Origin: Dermacentor variabilis
Lineage: Eukaryota; Arthropoda; Arachnida; Ixodida; Ixodidae
NCBI RefSeq assembly: GCF_050947875.1
Contig: NC_134573.1
Coordinates: 36,767,115-36,831,114, forward strand
Reading direction: 5' to 3'
DNA: 64,000 nucleotides
Numbering within the stretch: the first letter of the stretch is position 1; each line of letters opens with the position of its first letter. The notes under the pieces are model-generated. The model was given only the letters and a program-made list of their open reading frames with translations. It was not told the origin of the DNA and did not search any database. Below are positions 1 to 13,032 of this stretch, piece after piece. Position numbers and translations under genes: made by a program.

Positions 1-757
1 TGTCGGCTGCTAGGTGTGCTGTGTCATCGTACTTAAGAAACTGCGCGTTTGGAGCTTCGTGCTCGCGTATCCAGCTTTTCTGGACACAAGGGTTTAGTTC
101 GCGTGAGTGCCACCACGTGGCGTACTGGCCTTAACCTTTTCAATCTTCTCGCGGTGACGCGTGATGACGTCAACCAAACAAAAATTTAAAAAATAAAAGC
201 TATCCCTGCGCGTTCAACTTCGCCACAATGCTTGTCCCGCCGGCGTTATCAGTGTTCTTGATAAAGCGTATTCGCTGGTCACCTGGAAATTAGTCGTCAT
301 CCTAAAAGCGTTTAGTCACGACGAGCAATGGTTGATTCTGGGCTTTTGATGCGGTTCTTTTTTCTTCTTTTTTTCCTTTTCTATTTATTTTTTTTTTCAT
401 TCTACGGAGCAAAGAAGCTAGCCATCAGAAGCACTTCGGGGCAGCCTTTCTTCACTCGGCACACATTGTTAACGTCCGAACACCGCACAGCGTCTGCTAG
501 AGACGCCGTCGTGGACGGATTTTGATTTTCCCCTATCGAATTCGTTAAGGTGCACACAATTATTTCACTAGCGACTTTGCAACGCGCACTCATGGGCTAC
601 CGCCGCAGCTGCAAATCTATATGCGCTTAAGTATTAAGACATATACTTGGATAAGTTGGTTTTTCACCTTGACACAAAAGTCACGACACAAGAGTTGATC
701 AAACTGTCCCTGCGTCGTCACAGTGTGTGAGACCGGGCTAGTTGGTATTCCATGCTA
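1..757. other. Non-coding flank, no gene seen
   Basis: No open frame here looks like a protein. The only marked feature is a T-rich pyrimidine tract at about 358-402. The short frames over it are products of the low-complexity run. Confidence 0.6.
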
Positions 758-883
758 AAGTGACTAGTGCAACAGTGGACACGGGACACTAACGAGGCGA
801 CAAGGATAAGCGCGAGCTTCCAACTGTGCGCTTGTCCTTGTAGCGTCTTTAGTGTCCCCTGTCCACTCTTGCGCTAGTCACTT
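758..883. repeat. Foldback (hairpin) repeat, MITE-like
   Basis: Two arms of about 54 nt (760-813 and 828-881) are reverse complements with about 7 mismatches by eye, separated by a 14-nt loop. Both outer ends read AAGTGAC/GTCACTT. There is no coding capacity. The structure fits a solo foldback element or the remnant of a hairpin-type non-autonomous DNA transposon. I could not find a convincing target duplication. Confidence 0.7.
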
Positions 884-1240
884 GAGTCTGTGTCGCGTCC
901 GTTAGCATGCTATGGCCGAATCTGCTCGCAGTATTACGTCACATTTACTGGCCAGAGGCCGCGCATTTACATTCGCTCGCCTGTGCAGCCGGTCGACTGC
1001 AGCGCCGTCCCCGCGGCACCAACGGGAACTATATATCTAGGAAAGTTCTCGCCATAGGGCAGCCTAGGTCCCTAGGTGTCGTGTAAAAAACGCGCCTAGC
1101 TCCTGAAACGCCCTAGTCCCCGGGCGCGCGCGCGGGGGCCCATAGAAATATACCATAGCGTAGGTAGTATGTGGTAGTATTGTTTGTGCCAACTCGCCGG
1201 AGCAGCAGGTTAGGCGGTTCATTGCCCGTGCACGCAAGCA

Positions 1241-1520
1241 GCACGACCACGAGCGAAGCGATACAAGGTGGGACAGCGCGTTTTACGGCAGTTGAACTTG
1301 TGTGTGTGGGACGCGCTTGGTGTGTGCAAAGAGCAATTTAGTTGCGTGTGTGACAAATGTGTATGCGCAAATATCACTACCACCAACGAAGGTGGAACAT
1401 CGCGTTTTGGCGTTTGGTGTGCGCAAACAGCAATCGAGTTGCGTGTGTGACGCGTTCGTTCGCGCAAACAGCACGACCACGAACGAAGCGATGCAATGTG
1501 GAACAGCGCGTTTTGCGCAA
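1241..1520 (+). repeat. Minisatellite inside repeat copy A
   Basis: Three related segments start near 1241, 1374 and 1471. Each contains a variant of CACGACCACGAACGAAG, then a GTGGAACAGCGCGTTTT variant, then a GCAAACAGCAATCGAGTTGCG variant. Spacing is about 97-133 bp, so units are of unequal length. The same arrangement is seen inverted in the 23.7-24.1 kb copy. Confidence 0.65.
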
Positions 1521-1525
1521 TCTAG

Positions 1526-2553
<1,028 letters not shown>

Positions 2554-2656
2554 ATTGTTGGATTCTACATAGGTATTGAACGGGCGTTAAAACTAGAGAA
2601 ACACGGCATTGCGACGCGACCAGCCGCGATGTATAGCACTGTACGTACGTAAGTTC

Positions 2657-5514
2657 ACAGCACCGACTTTTAATTCGGAGTGAATAAGGGACACACCACG
2701 AGTGATTTGTATGTGGAGGTTAACTCATACGTACGTCAATTAGCGGCGGTATTGAAAAAAAAGGGGGGAAGGGGGGAGCGGAGGGTGGCGGGGATTGCGG
2801 AGACAGGTGCTCGAAAGCGTTTCCACGCATGTTTTGTCGGTGTACTCGATGAACTAAATGCCGCTGTAAAGAAATTGTGACGAAATGTTGGCATGTGCGA
2901 AGCGGCACAGATTAAAATGTGTCGTAGAGTAAATCCGAAAAGAACCGAAGCGTACCATGTGTAAAAAATGTGTGAAAACTACAGCTGCAAGCTTATGTTA
3001 TGCAGCATTGTCCGATGTCGAGATATTGTTCTTATGAATGTAGCATCCATCGCGATTGTACGCATGTTCTGGCTTCGGCGCACCATCATCGAGGCATTGA
3101 TCGAGGTTATAATACCTCGATCAGTGCCTCGATGATTGCGTCGAGCTCGTCGCCCTGGCTTCGGTTTCTGTTTTCGCTGCCGTTCGTGATAATAAACCGT
3201 TTGTAAATTATTCTTTTTGTTGGCGATTGTCTCGACAAGGGACGAAAACAAACACTGGCAAATAAAATAAGCAATACGTAAGATATTTTAAACGAAAAAC
3301 TCTTTCAACATTCTTTCGTGCAACTCTAACATTCTAGGGCTCTAAGCGCCACCTGTTTCCGGTAGTCCAAATGTGCCATGGCGGCTACCTGTCAATTGGA
3401 TATGAGCATAGCATGGGAGCTTCAATGGTACATCTAAGCTTTCTTGGTTATCCACAGCTGTTCCTTATATTTCCGCGTAATAACTCTTTCTTGTACCCAA
3501 TAGAATACCCAATAGGGATCGTATAGAAGCTTAGAGGCTGCACCTGTCATTCACATAGACAGGTAAAGTAGTTGTTCGCGACCACTTTCAGCTGATCTGG
3601 ACGTACATAATTTTTGTGTTATTTATGCATGCTTAGGCATCATTTTTCACGCCGCCCGAAATCCTCGCTGAAAGTACGCTTTAAATGCACTGCACGCCTT
3701 AAATTGACACCCACCTGTAACGTGTTACAGCCGTTAATTATAGCCCATATTTTGCAGACTACGATTTTAACCTCATGCGCACTACCACCCCTTTGTTTTG
3801 TTGCGCTCGCGATATCAATGTTCTTAGATCCAGAAGGCTGCTTCCTTATGAAAAAAGAGACTCGCCGTATTAGATTGCACACATGGAAAGCGAACGCTGT
3901 GACACATTCTTTAAATTGGCCGACTGTTGCAAGCGGTGACATCATTGCCGTCGTCGAAGTCTATATACAGGCACACTATAATAGAGACATACGTATTTAC
4001 AGTGCCAAATGAACAATTTGGTGTTTCGTCCCTTGGCGCTCTCCTGCTCGGCCTGACAGGCAGGTGTCACGCAGTGCGTTGACCTGAAAGTGCGTGAGCA
4101 TACCGCGAAATCTACGCGAGCGTTTTTATAGACAAATGTTCGAAGATTTCTATCACCAGCTGCCACTTGAAAGTGCATTTAGCTAGCAAGCCAGCAGTAG
4201 TGTCTGCGCTTTCAAGGATACACTTGATCATAAGAAGATATGAGACAAACTGTAAACGCATGAATGACAAATTCAATATTTAATGTCACTCGAAAATCCT
4301 CAAACCTGCCACTTCTTCGTTAGTGCGTGAAAAAGTGGAATTTTGTGATGTTTAAAAGAAGACATTGGTTCATCCAAACGGGGCTTTGCCTAGGCCGTTG
4401 CATTGTATGAATGAATTATCAAATGCATGGGCATTGGAGCAATGAGGCGATGTAGCTGAAAAATGCACCTTTGTTCTTTTTTCACTTTGCATCATGCTAT
4501 TCTGTCTCAAGTTTAGCCATTGTCAAAGCAGCAATTTCGACTGGCACAGCAACGCTCATCTGAATGGCATCTGTCAATGTCGTAAGTGTTCATTGCTCCT
4601 TTCAGCACATATGTTACATGGCCTTTGACATCTTCAGTACGACCTAAATGTGTTTCACAGCTGTGATTGCCTCAGTGCATATAGAAGCAACGAAGTGATG
4701 CCAAATACTTTTGTAGAATAACTGAAATGTGGGCAAGTTCATTCGTATTCTTGATTATGGCAGATTTGTACCCAACAGTGCGTAACACTACTACACAGAC
4801 TGGCGTTTCGGGTAGTCGACACAAAATTCTTATTAAAACCCCCTTGAGATTTGGCAAACTGTTAGCTAGGTGGGATAAAGTAATTGTGATTCAGATTGGT
4901 AGCCTCAACATTGAGCACAAGACAAGAGGTGAGTTTTTTTAATGTGATCATTTTCTACAAGCATGCACATTAGCATTACAGTAGTACGAGCATCCTTGTA
5001 GCATATCCTTCCCTGTATAAAAAGGGTCATGTTGCTTACTGCTTAGCTGGTGTTATGCATTGTCCACTTCTATGGTGTTGATGCCCAGGATCTCTACAAA
5101 ACGGAACCTCTGTGGTACAGTCTTGTGGCTGCTTGTGTTTTTCTCCCCTAGCCAGAGGAATGAAGGGAGGTTCACGGTCACTGACCAGGTCTGATGTATA
5201 ACCCGATGTTTCGGAACTGCACACGGGTTCCTTGTTCACTGAGTTGGACAGGAAATCGTCATCACTTATGTAGCCAGCATGTGACGTAATGAACATGCGT
5301 AAATGGCAGGCATAGTCCCTGGTGTCCGGTGCATTGTAGCTGGCGTCAATTGAACGATTAGCGATTCTAGCAGCCGCCGGGATGACATGTTCTTTTCTTT
5401 GGCAACGACAGTGGCATTTTCCAAGTCAATCTTGTGACTATTTCCCTGTGCATGCTCGGCAAATATTAGTCGTGTGACCGTTATTTCTTAGATCACGTTT
5501 TTTTTTCGTTTCCA
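2657..5514. other. Intergenic stretch, no gene recognised
   Basis: No frame gives a recognisable protein. It contains an A/G-rich run at about 2753-2785 and the 52-bp palindrome listed separately. The rest is AT-moderate sequence with only short chance frames. Confidence 0.5.
3085..3136. repeat. 52-bp near-perfect palindrome
   Basis: The arms 3085-3110 and 3111-3136 are reverse complements except for a couple of bases near the centre (around GTTATAATAC) and one internal mismatch. The motif TCGAGG/CCTCGA recurs four times within it. There is essentially no loop, so it could extrude as a cruciform. A flanking CTGGCTTCGG occurs on both sides in direct orientation (near 3069 and 3154). Confidence 0.8.
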
Positions 5515-5519
5515 TGCCT

Positions 5520-6011
5520 GACCAGCCGAACTTTCATCGAACCCTTCATTATGCAGCCAGAGGCAGTGGCACTGGTTGTGTCCTGTTTGAGATGAATGGT
5601 CCTTTTGTCCGTGTCTATCCACTATCACCTGGGCTTACCTCCTGGATGCTGAAGTGTGCCTGCATTTTCCAGTTCAACTACTCGCACATTAATGTCTGGA
5701 TACAAATTGGGTAGATCTTGTATGCCATGCCCAACGTCAGAGTAAGTTTTCTGTTTCTGCCAGCACTTTTGCTCACGCACTTTCATTTTCCTCCGGGCCG
5801 GGAGTTGCCGAAAGAAGCTGTCTGCAGTAGCTGGAAGTGTAGTCGTAATCATTTGCACTAGCCAGGAGCTATTTTTCAGAAGGCTCAGTCTATAATCGTG
5901 TGTCTTGTAGGCATCACCTGACGTCTCAATGGAGTTCTTGGATAAGTTTACGGTGGCTTCTGTGAGATCATTGCACTGTTGGTAGCGTGGAATGCAAGTC
6001 ATTTGTTGCAA
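5520..6011 (-). pseudogene. Gypsy integrase C-terminal remnant
   Basis: The frame contains TTTLPATADSFFRQLPARR, then KVREQKCWQKQK, then HGIQDLPNLYPDINVRVVEL and QHPGGKPR. This is the tail of K02A2.6-like pol, where RTTLP, a basic KVRE stretch, and DLP-L-PGD-VWV follow the integrase core. After the last stop the frame goes on weakly as KGPFISNRTQPVPLPLA, typical of the pol end. The catalytic core itself (D,D,E) is not recoverable by eye. Confidence 0.6.
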
Positions 6012-6758
6012 TTCTTATGAATTCTGCGAACAGCGAGCTGCGCCCTTTTACAAGCTACAGTTTGTTGCGGTTCACGACCACTACACTATTGCACGTCTTG
6101 TGAAAACAAAGAGGTATTCAGTCGCAACCACAGGTCCTGTCAAACTAGCCAGTACTAGCTCAGGATACCCTTACTAGTATTTTGTGACGATGAGCCACCA
6201 CACCCCTCCAGTAGAAAACATGTCCATAGTGAACTTCTGTAACAGCTTTTCTCAGAATTCCAGTTGCAGGAGTGTCACCCTTCTCTTAGCCCTGTGGTGC
6301 TAGCATGTACGACATGACTTGAAGACATTTGCTGTTTGTATGTATTTATGATGCAGTATTTTGTCGTCTTGCTAGGCATTTATTGATTCCAAAGTGGCCT
6401 TCAAGTGAGAAGTGCTGGGTGGGTAAGCTCCTGTAGCTTCTTGGGCGCGATGGTTTGGTTGCCAAAATATCAACATATCTTGGACTACATCGTCCTTGTA
6501 AAGCCAGAATCCTTTCAGACTTTGCAACACCTTGTCCAGCTCTTTCGAGTGAAAATGCAAAGTTGGCAGCAGCATTAATATAGCACTTGTTCTTTCTTCA
6601 GTTCTTGTAAAGAAGGTGGGGTGAGGCAGCATGCATAGCCTTCAATCTTGGTAGGCCCTTGTGGTGCCTGTTATTCCCCTTCACATGAGAACTTCACAGT
6701 GTATCAGCTGCGGGAAAGTCTTTGCCTAAGATGTACATTATGCCTCATAATGCATCAG

Positions 6759-7112
6759 TCATATGCACATTTTATGAATTGGGAAACAGATTGTTGCCCC
6801 ATTCCTAGAATTTATCTCGAGCTTGCAAGAAAGAAAGCACTTCTTTTTATATCTGGGCATAGCCAGGCATTCTGTCTCTGCAAAATATATTGAGGCGTAT
6901 GTTGTAGCATGTTGCCCATCGTCTTGCTTTTGGCTGAGCACTGCAACTAGAACACAGCACAAAGAATCAGCTGTGATTAGCAGCTGGTCTCTCATGTTGA
7001 GGAGCACCAGCCAAGCACTGGATCTGAAGAAAGTATTTCTTTCCATTTTGAGAATTCTGGAACCTGTGTGGGTTCCAGACAAACCATGCTTTGAAAACAG
7101 CATGCTGGACAA
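6759..7112 (-). pseudogene. Gypsy RNase H remnant
   Basis: The frame contains LLITADSLCCVLVAVLSQKQ followed by DDGQHATTYAS and later ETECLAM. This corresponds to the Gypsy RNase H core in which a catalytic Asp sits in SADAS-YGLGAVL-Q, followed by the Y-S segment and the KECLA motif. The first catalytic Asp (ITADS) is still visible. The domain lies directly downstream of the RT remnant in element orientation, which supports the call. The frame is otherwise degraded. Confidence 0.65.
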
Positions 7113-7132
7113 TGGGTGTAGTGTTTGTCATG

Positions 7133-7819
7133 TTAGGAGCAAATAAACCTAGATAGTTGGTCATGCACATTAGCAGCAGTAGTTCTGGAGGATGGTGTTG
7201 GCATGCCTGTTACAGCTTTGAGCTTGTTTTCGTTCATGATGTGCCCCAAGTAGGATATTATTGTTATGCCAAACTTATATTTCTCTTTGTGTATGGCAGC
7301 TCTTGCACAGTGGGTGCCCTCAAATGTACTGCAGAGTTCGTTGTGTTGCTGTTTAGTTGAGCACCAACTGATAACCTCGACCATATGACAAGCAACACAT
7401 AAGTTCTGGATGAATATCTTTCATATACCATTGTGTTTGATCTGGGGCACGCCAGATACCAAATCGCATGAGCAGTTAAAGCGAAACCAACGGAACGGTG
7501 CTGTAAAGGTGGTCAAGAACTTTCTGTAATTTCTCAGGGATTTGCCAAAACCCTGAATTTGGGCATTACCTTTTTTATACACCAAGCTGTGGCTCGTAGT
7601 ATCTGAAGGGTATGCTCTACTGCAGGAATTGGATATTATGCTCATAGGACTTGCTTGTTCAGTTTTTGTGTAATCCATAAAAGTGTGGAGTGCTCCTGAT
7701 GGCTTCGTCACCACTACCATAAGCGTGCACCAAGGAGTTGGCTCTGTCATAGCTGTCGTAAAACCAATCTTAAACCTGGAGAAGTTCGGCTTTCGTCTTC
7801 TATAAAAGTAGCCATACAA
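7133..7819 (-). pseudogene. Gypsy reverse transcriptase remnant
   Basis: The 7819-7421 fragment contains EPTPWCTLMVVVTKPSG followed by MDYTKTEQ, which matches the usual Gypsy pattern EPT-W--PMVVV-KP-G and DYRKLN. Later it has FGKSLRNYRKFLTTFTAPF, equivalent to the motif where the template-grip residues SGFWQIPL--KFTTF-TPFG lie. The 7384-7133 fragment contains KYKFGITIISYLGHIMNENKLKA, the conserved FLGHI-- start of the thumb. The YXDD catalytic segment is not readable. Multiple frameshifts separate the pieces. Confidence 0.65.
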
Positions 7820-8200
7820 AACAGTGAAATATTAGTGCACAGGACACAGGCTCCAGTTTCAACATCGTCATGCAAGCTGTGCAAAGTATTTGAGGATGCT
7901 GCTTATAATCTCCACAACCATTAACATTCTCAATCTGTCTAAGCGCTCGAGTTCAGCTTGACAATCACCTCTGTGACCTATTTAGCAAATTTATTTGGAA
8001 ATAGCAGCATTCTGCCTGATGCACAAAATGGAACTTTATGTTGTGCTAGTCGCCTTGCGCACTAACCACAGTAACTTGCAGATCACCACCTTCTTGAAAT
8101 ATCACGAACCACATTGTTTTCAGGGTGAGACAAGAAATCGTGTCTAATTATCATCTGTGACAGAAAGAAATAACTGATGCCCGTGGCAAGGTGCCATTCA

Positions 8201-9136
8201 AGTGGTTGAGTTCCTCCAGGATGTAGGGGGTGATACGAGTGAGAACCCTCAAAAGCCAATTATGGCCTTAACCAACAGCCCCAGGTGACATAGTAAAGCT
8301 TTTTGGGCATGATGTCATTAGGCACCACCCTATATAATTTATTTGCTTCCACAACACCTGCATGGCTCAGGAGTGTCCGGTGGTAAATGTCTGAAGCCAC
8401 ATCAATCTCGATGTAGCATCCCTAGTTCCAAATACTTCAATCTGCATGCCACTATGTATGGCGGGGGTAACTGGGAAGGAGACTAATGAACAGCTACACA
8501 TAGATAAAAACTCCCTAAAGGCTGTTATTGTGGAAGCACTACCCAATGTCAACACACGCTATATGATACAAGAATGTTGCTGCTGTCAAAGATGAATTCA
8601 GTCAGTAATTGAGGATGAAGATGGTTTTACTCAATAGCCTTATAAAAATGGTAAAAGAAAGCTAATAAATTTGGAACTCGTGTTTCGAATCTTGTCTGAA
8701 AAAAAATCATTACTATGTCTTCAAATATCTCACGCAGCCGGTAATCCTGTTCTAGTTCTTCATGACCTTCAGGTATGCTAGAGAAGTCTTTCTCATCATT
8801 GGGCTAAAAATGTGGTTGAGCAAAAGGAGTAGACCTAGGTGCCTGACAGGATGGCTCTTCTTTAAGTGCTGTGCATAGAAGAAAAAAGCGTGCAAACATC
8901 TCCAACACTGTAATGGGCATTAACTGTTAGGGATGAAACATGAAAAACCCTAAGGAAATCATTTAGGTTTGGTGGATATGTAGAAAATACACAGAGACTA
9001 AAGACAGTGAAGGAAAATGAAAAATGCTTGTGTAAGCTTCTTCAGCAATGCATTTGTTGCCTGTAGACAACACCAGGCAGAACCCGGAAAGCGACCTTCA
9101 CCCCAAGTCGACGTCAAATTTGCGTGCAATTTGTGC
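8201..9136. other. Flank between two Gypsy elements, no gene seen
   Basis: No confident protein or repeat is visible. The minus-strand frame at 8367-8555 might be the worn protease region of the upstream Gypsy element, but it has no diagnostic motif. Confidence 0.4.
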
Positions 9137-9140
9137 ATAT

Positions 9141-9297
9141 TGACACAAAGATGCGGGGCTCCCGCACTGCAGAACAGAGCGCGCAAAGGTCGGCGCCATG
9201 AAAGACGATGAAGAGCGTAAGCGGCACGCTCTTGTTCTGGCCCGCCATTAAAGCGAAGCGTACATTTTGCAAGACTCCGTCTCCAATGTTTGTTACA
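9141..9297 (+). repeat. 5' LTR (157 bp)
   Basis: It begins TGACAC and ends TTACA, and aligns over its whole length with 14386-14542. It is preceded by the target duplication ATAT. It is followed closely by TTCTGGTGGAGGTGTGGGG (from about 9301), where the TGGTGG stretch is the position expected for a tRNA primer-binding site. It is unusually short for Gypsy LTRs, and I see no clear TATA box. Confidence 0.9.
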
Positions 9298-9463
9298 TTT
9301 TTCTGGTGGAGGTGTGGGGTACGTGCTACCCCTCCCAGATCGCACACCGTCTACAAGCCCAGTACGAAGTCCGGTCGAGCTGATCCCTGTGCAGGTACGG
9401 ACAAGCTGCCGACTTCAAGGACTGCCGCCTGAGCACGAGCCTCTACGCAATGAAGACAAAAGG

Positions 9464-10592
9464 ATGAATACATCGGTTCCACCTTCTTCCTCGACCGCGC
9501 CGACCGAGGTCGTCTTCAACCAGCCGCGAATCCCCACGTCCTTCCATGGGGACACCTTTGAGGATGTAGAGGACTCGCTCGATCACGTTGCGCGCGTCGC
9601 AGAATTCAACGGCTGGACTTCAGAGCGCAAGCTGCGCAACGCCTACTTTGCCCTCGAGGACTATGCGCGGACCTGGTTTGAGAACCTTGAGGCAGGGCCC
9701 TATCGACATGGGACGAATTCCGACGGCAGCTAATCGGCACATACGCCAGCCTCGATCACAAGGAACGAGCTGAATCTGCAATTCAGGTGAGAGTACAGAG
9801 GCCGAATGAAATCTTCGCAATGTTTCTCAAAGATATGTGCCGACTTTACCGACGTGCGGATCCGTCCATGCCAGAAGAAAAGAAGCTAAGGAACTTGATG
9901 CGCGGTGTCGAGCAAGAGTTATTCGGTGCCCTAATACGCAACCCACCAAATATTGTTGCAGAGTTGCTCGCGGAAGCCGTATCAATGGACAAGGCACTGC
10001 AGCAGCGAACAAGGCAGAACCGCAATGCGTCGACCCTATCGCAGGACTTTCTCGCTATACCCCTGGACAATACCAACGCCTTGTGGGAGCTCTTTAGGCT
10101 TATCGTTCGAGAAGAGCTTCAAAAGCTTCAGGTGGTTTCAGCATCGGTACAGCGACCCGCTCTGGCTGAGGTCGTCCGGGAGGAAATCAGGCAGGCAGTC
10201 CGAGTCCCAGAGCGAAGCGAGACACCACAGCGCCAGGTACGGCAGCCACAACCTCGCATGTCGCATACGGAAGCTGCACGAAGTTCGTTGTCCCCGATTT
10301 TTCACGATGTGAGCGACGTACTGGACTTTCATGGTGTGCACGCCGTTGAACAAGCCACTCACCTCGTTGCACGCCTTTCATGGCCGAAACACACCCACCC
10401 CGCCTGAGCGACGTATGGCGCATCGCAGACCGGAGGCCCTTGTGTTTTCATTGCGGTGAAGCCGATCACCTCTACAGGGCGTGTCCCTACCATCGAGCTG
10501 GGCTCCGTGAATTTTCACTGAATTCGCCGTGCCCGCGCAATGGTGAATGCGCTCTGGAGATTGAAGCATACCTCGCGGATGCCTGGACCTGA
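9464..10592 (+). pseudogene. Gypsy gag (capsid and zinc knuckle), frameshifted
   Basis: Translation from the ATG at 9464 gives an N-terminal part reaching a stop near 9731, with the core motifs FNQPRIPTSFHGDTFEDVED and KLRNAYFALEDYARTWF typical of the Retrotrans_gag capsid. The capsid continues in another frame (about 9787-10407) with ESAIQ-like, QRPNEIFAMFLKDMCRLYR and MPEEKKLRNLMRGV. A third frame (10380-10592) carries the zinc knuckle CFHCGEADHLYRAC (C-x2-C-x4-H-x4-C, about 10443-10484), which would bind RNA during packaging. At least two frameshifts are needed, so no functional Gag can be made. Confidence 0.8.
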
Positions 10593-10799
10593 TTCGCCCC
10601 ACGATTCCGTGAACCCCGGTTACCGTCACCCGCCTGAAACAGGTCTTCCAGCCCCCTATTCATGCTGAGAGCAACGAGGCGTCACTCACTCAGCCCAGCC
10701 TCCCGGGAAAACTGAGTCCTGCAACCTACGGAGGTGAGGTCGCTGACGTTGCGAACGCAGAAGATCCTCCACTGCAATGACCGCGATATGACGTAATTG

Positions 10800-11266
10800 A
10801 GACGCAGAGAAAGCAGTGTAGTTCCGTGTCAGTATCCTGCGACGTACCAGTTACTATAGATGGCCACGAAGTCACGGCGTTAATCGCCATGGGTGTGGAG
10901 ATGCCTGTTATGAGCCAGAATCTCGCGCGTATACAGAACAAAGTTTCGACGCAATGGACCGGAACTCAGATTCGTACTGCAGGAGGGCATCTCATCACTG
11001 CAATGGGCCGGTGCATTGCACGAGTCAACATTCGGGGCTTCACGTATATCGGCGACTTCGTCATTCTTCCTGAATGTTCAAAGGACCTTATACTCAGCAT
11101 GAATTTCCTTCAGGCGAACGGTGCCATCACCGACCTGCAAGAGTCTAGAGTCAGCTTCGCTACTACGCTAACCATAGCGAACAGTAATGACGACCATGAC
11201 ATCACACTTCGCGTAGCTGATCACATCACGTTGCCACCCAAGAGCAGCGTGCTTACCCTTGTCTGA
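10800..11266 (+). pseudogene. Gypsy aspartic protease, active site lost
   Basis: The frame has the layout of a retropepsin. VTIDGHEVTALIAMGVE occupies the position of the usual ALIDTGA catalytic loop, followed by YIGDFVILPECSKDLILSMNFL, matching the F-VL-----D-ILG-DFL end of the fold. The catalytic Asp-Thr has become Ala-Met, so the enzyme would be inactive. It continues toward RT after a stop at about 11264. Confidence 0.75.
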
Positions 11267-11334
11267 TGCGTCATGGAGGTCGCCGCCGAAGGAATTGCTG
11301 AGGCAAACATGCCCCTGCTTCTTGAACGATACAT

Positions 11335-12960
11335 TTGTTTAGTCAGAGGTTTCTTCAGGTGCGAAACAAATGTTCAGTCGCTTTGCTAACAAACTTTAGC
11401 AACGAGTATCGGCATGTACCGCGAGGAACGACAATTGCATTTCTTCACGAAATCACTGATGTTACTGACATTGGCACATTGGAAACCGCATCGTCTCAGC
11501 AATCTGAGTTACCCAGCCTAAAAGAACGGATTCACGTTAACGCCGCTCTGCCAGACCATCAGAAAGACCGTCTACTGAGTCTCGTGAATGAATTTGCGGA
11601 CATTTTTTCAACGTCATCCAAAGTGCGGCACACGTCCATCAGAAAGCACCGCATTATAACGGACGAGTGCGCACGTCCTGTTCGTCAGCATCCTTACAGA
11701 GTGTCTCCAGTGGAAAGAGAAGCGATCAAGCATCAGGTGAAAGAGATGCTCCAAGATGACGTGATCTAGCCATCCACCAGCCCGTGGGCTTCCCCTGTTG
11801 TGTTAGTCAGAAAGAAAGACAACACACTACGCTTCTGTGTAGATTACAGAAAGTTGAACCGTGTCACCAAGCGTGATGTTTATCCATTGCCATGCATCGA
11901 CGACGCATTGGATTGTCTGCAACATGCCAAGTTTGTTTCTTCGTTGGATCTTAAATCAGGATATTGGTAAATCGAAGTTGATGAACAGGATCGTGAAAAA
12001 ACAGCGTTTGTGACAGCTGACGGGCTTTATGAGTTCAAAGTTCTCCCTTCGGTCTCTGTTCCGCACCTGCCACCTTTCAGCGGACGATGGATACCGTGCT
12101 TGCTGAACTCAAATAGCAAACCTGCCTCGTATACTTGGAAGATGTCGTGTTCTCAAGCACGTTTGACGAACATCTCGCACGACTCGAGAGTGTCCTCACT
12201 GCGATCCATACTGCCGGCCTCACCATCAAGCCTGAACTTCGGGTTCCAAGAGCTCAAAGTTCTTGGACATGTCGTTGGTCCTCAAGGCGGCCAACCAGAC
12301 CCTGACAAGTTAGCTGCCGCCGCTGAGTTTTCACCACCGACAGACAAGAAGGTTGCCCAATGCTTCCTTGGTTTGTGCGCATGTTATGGGCGCTTCGTCA
12401 AGGGATTCTCGAGAATTGCTGAGCCTCTGACACGGCTTACATGCGATGATGCGCCTTTCATTTGAGCGAACGAGCAGCAGCAGTCGTTCAATGAAATGCG
12501 CAAGCGTTTGCAAGAGGCCCCGATATATGCTCATTTCGACGAAGACTCTGACACTGAAATCCATACTGACACCAGCAATGCGGGTCTCGGCGCTTGTGCA
12601 GTGGCGAGCTGGTGCGGAACGCACCATTGCCTATGCAAGCCACAGTCTCAACAAGGCTGAGAAAAACTACTCAACCACTGAAAAAGAATGCTTAGCGGTT
12701 GTGTGGGCAATTGGTAAATTCCGACTCTACCTGTAGGTAGACCCTTTAACGCTGTCAGCGATCACCACGCCCTGTGCTGGCTTGCCAACCTCAAGGATCC
12801 TTCAGGCAGACTAGCCCGTTGGAGCCTGCGCTTAGAAGGGTACGATATTACAGTTGTCTACCGATCTGGCAGGAAGCACAGTGACGCTGACAGTTTGTCA
12901 CGCACACCACCCCCTACGACCTCATCGGACCCTGACCATGATTTGCCATTTGTCGACGTT
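11335..12960 (+). pseudogene. Gypsy reverse transcriptase and RNase H, broken
   Basis: The linker and RT start (11335-11769) end in a stop after the REAIKHQVKEMLQDDVI segment. RT continues with SPWASPVVLVRKKDN, RFCVDYRKLN, and KFVSSLDLKSGYW followed by a stop at about 11968. A frame change follows, and then CLVYLEDVVFSS, in which the YLDD catalytic motif reads YLED. The thumb KVLGHVVGPQGGQPDPDK (about 12258) and the FLGLCACYGRFVKGFS segment follow. RNase H shows [13 protein letters not shown] with its Asp, then stops, then [21 protein letters not shown] near 12755. Several stops and frameshifts and one catalytic change make it inactive. Confidence 0.85.
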
Positions 12961-13032
12961 ATCGACGCCGTAAAGATGGCTGAGCACCAGCACGCTGACG
13001 CTGAGCTGCTGCCGCGGTTCGAGCACTGGGGA

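Larger units (their letters stand above)
5515..8200 (-). mobile_element. Decayed Ty3/Gypsy pol, K02A2.6-like
   Basis: Minus-strand fragments appear in the correct order for Gypsy pol, running from high to low coordinates. These are the RT fingers and palm (about 7819-7421), the RT thumb (about 7384-7133), RNase H (about 7112-6759), a weak integrase N-terminal zone (about 6632-6372) and the pol C-terminus (about 6011-5520). Each fragment is in a different frame and crossed by stops, so the element is dead. No LTRs were recognised. A possible Gag/protease remnant at 8555-8367 is too weak to call. Confidence 0.7.

Noticed and set aside
8367..8555. Protease of the minus-strand Gypsy remnant
   Set aside because: No DTG/DSG motif or other retropepsin landmark is visible.
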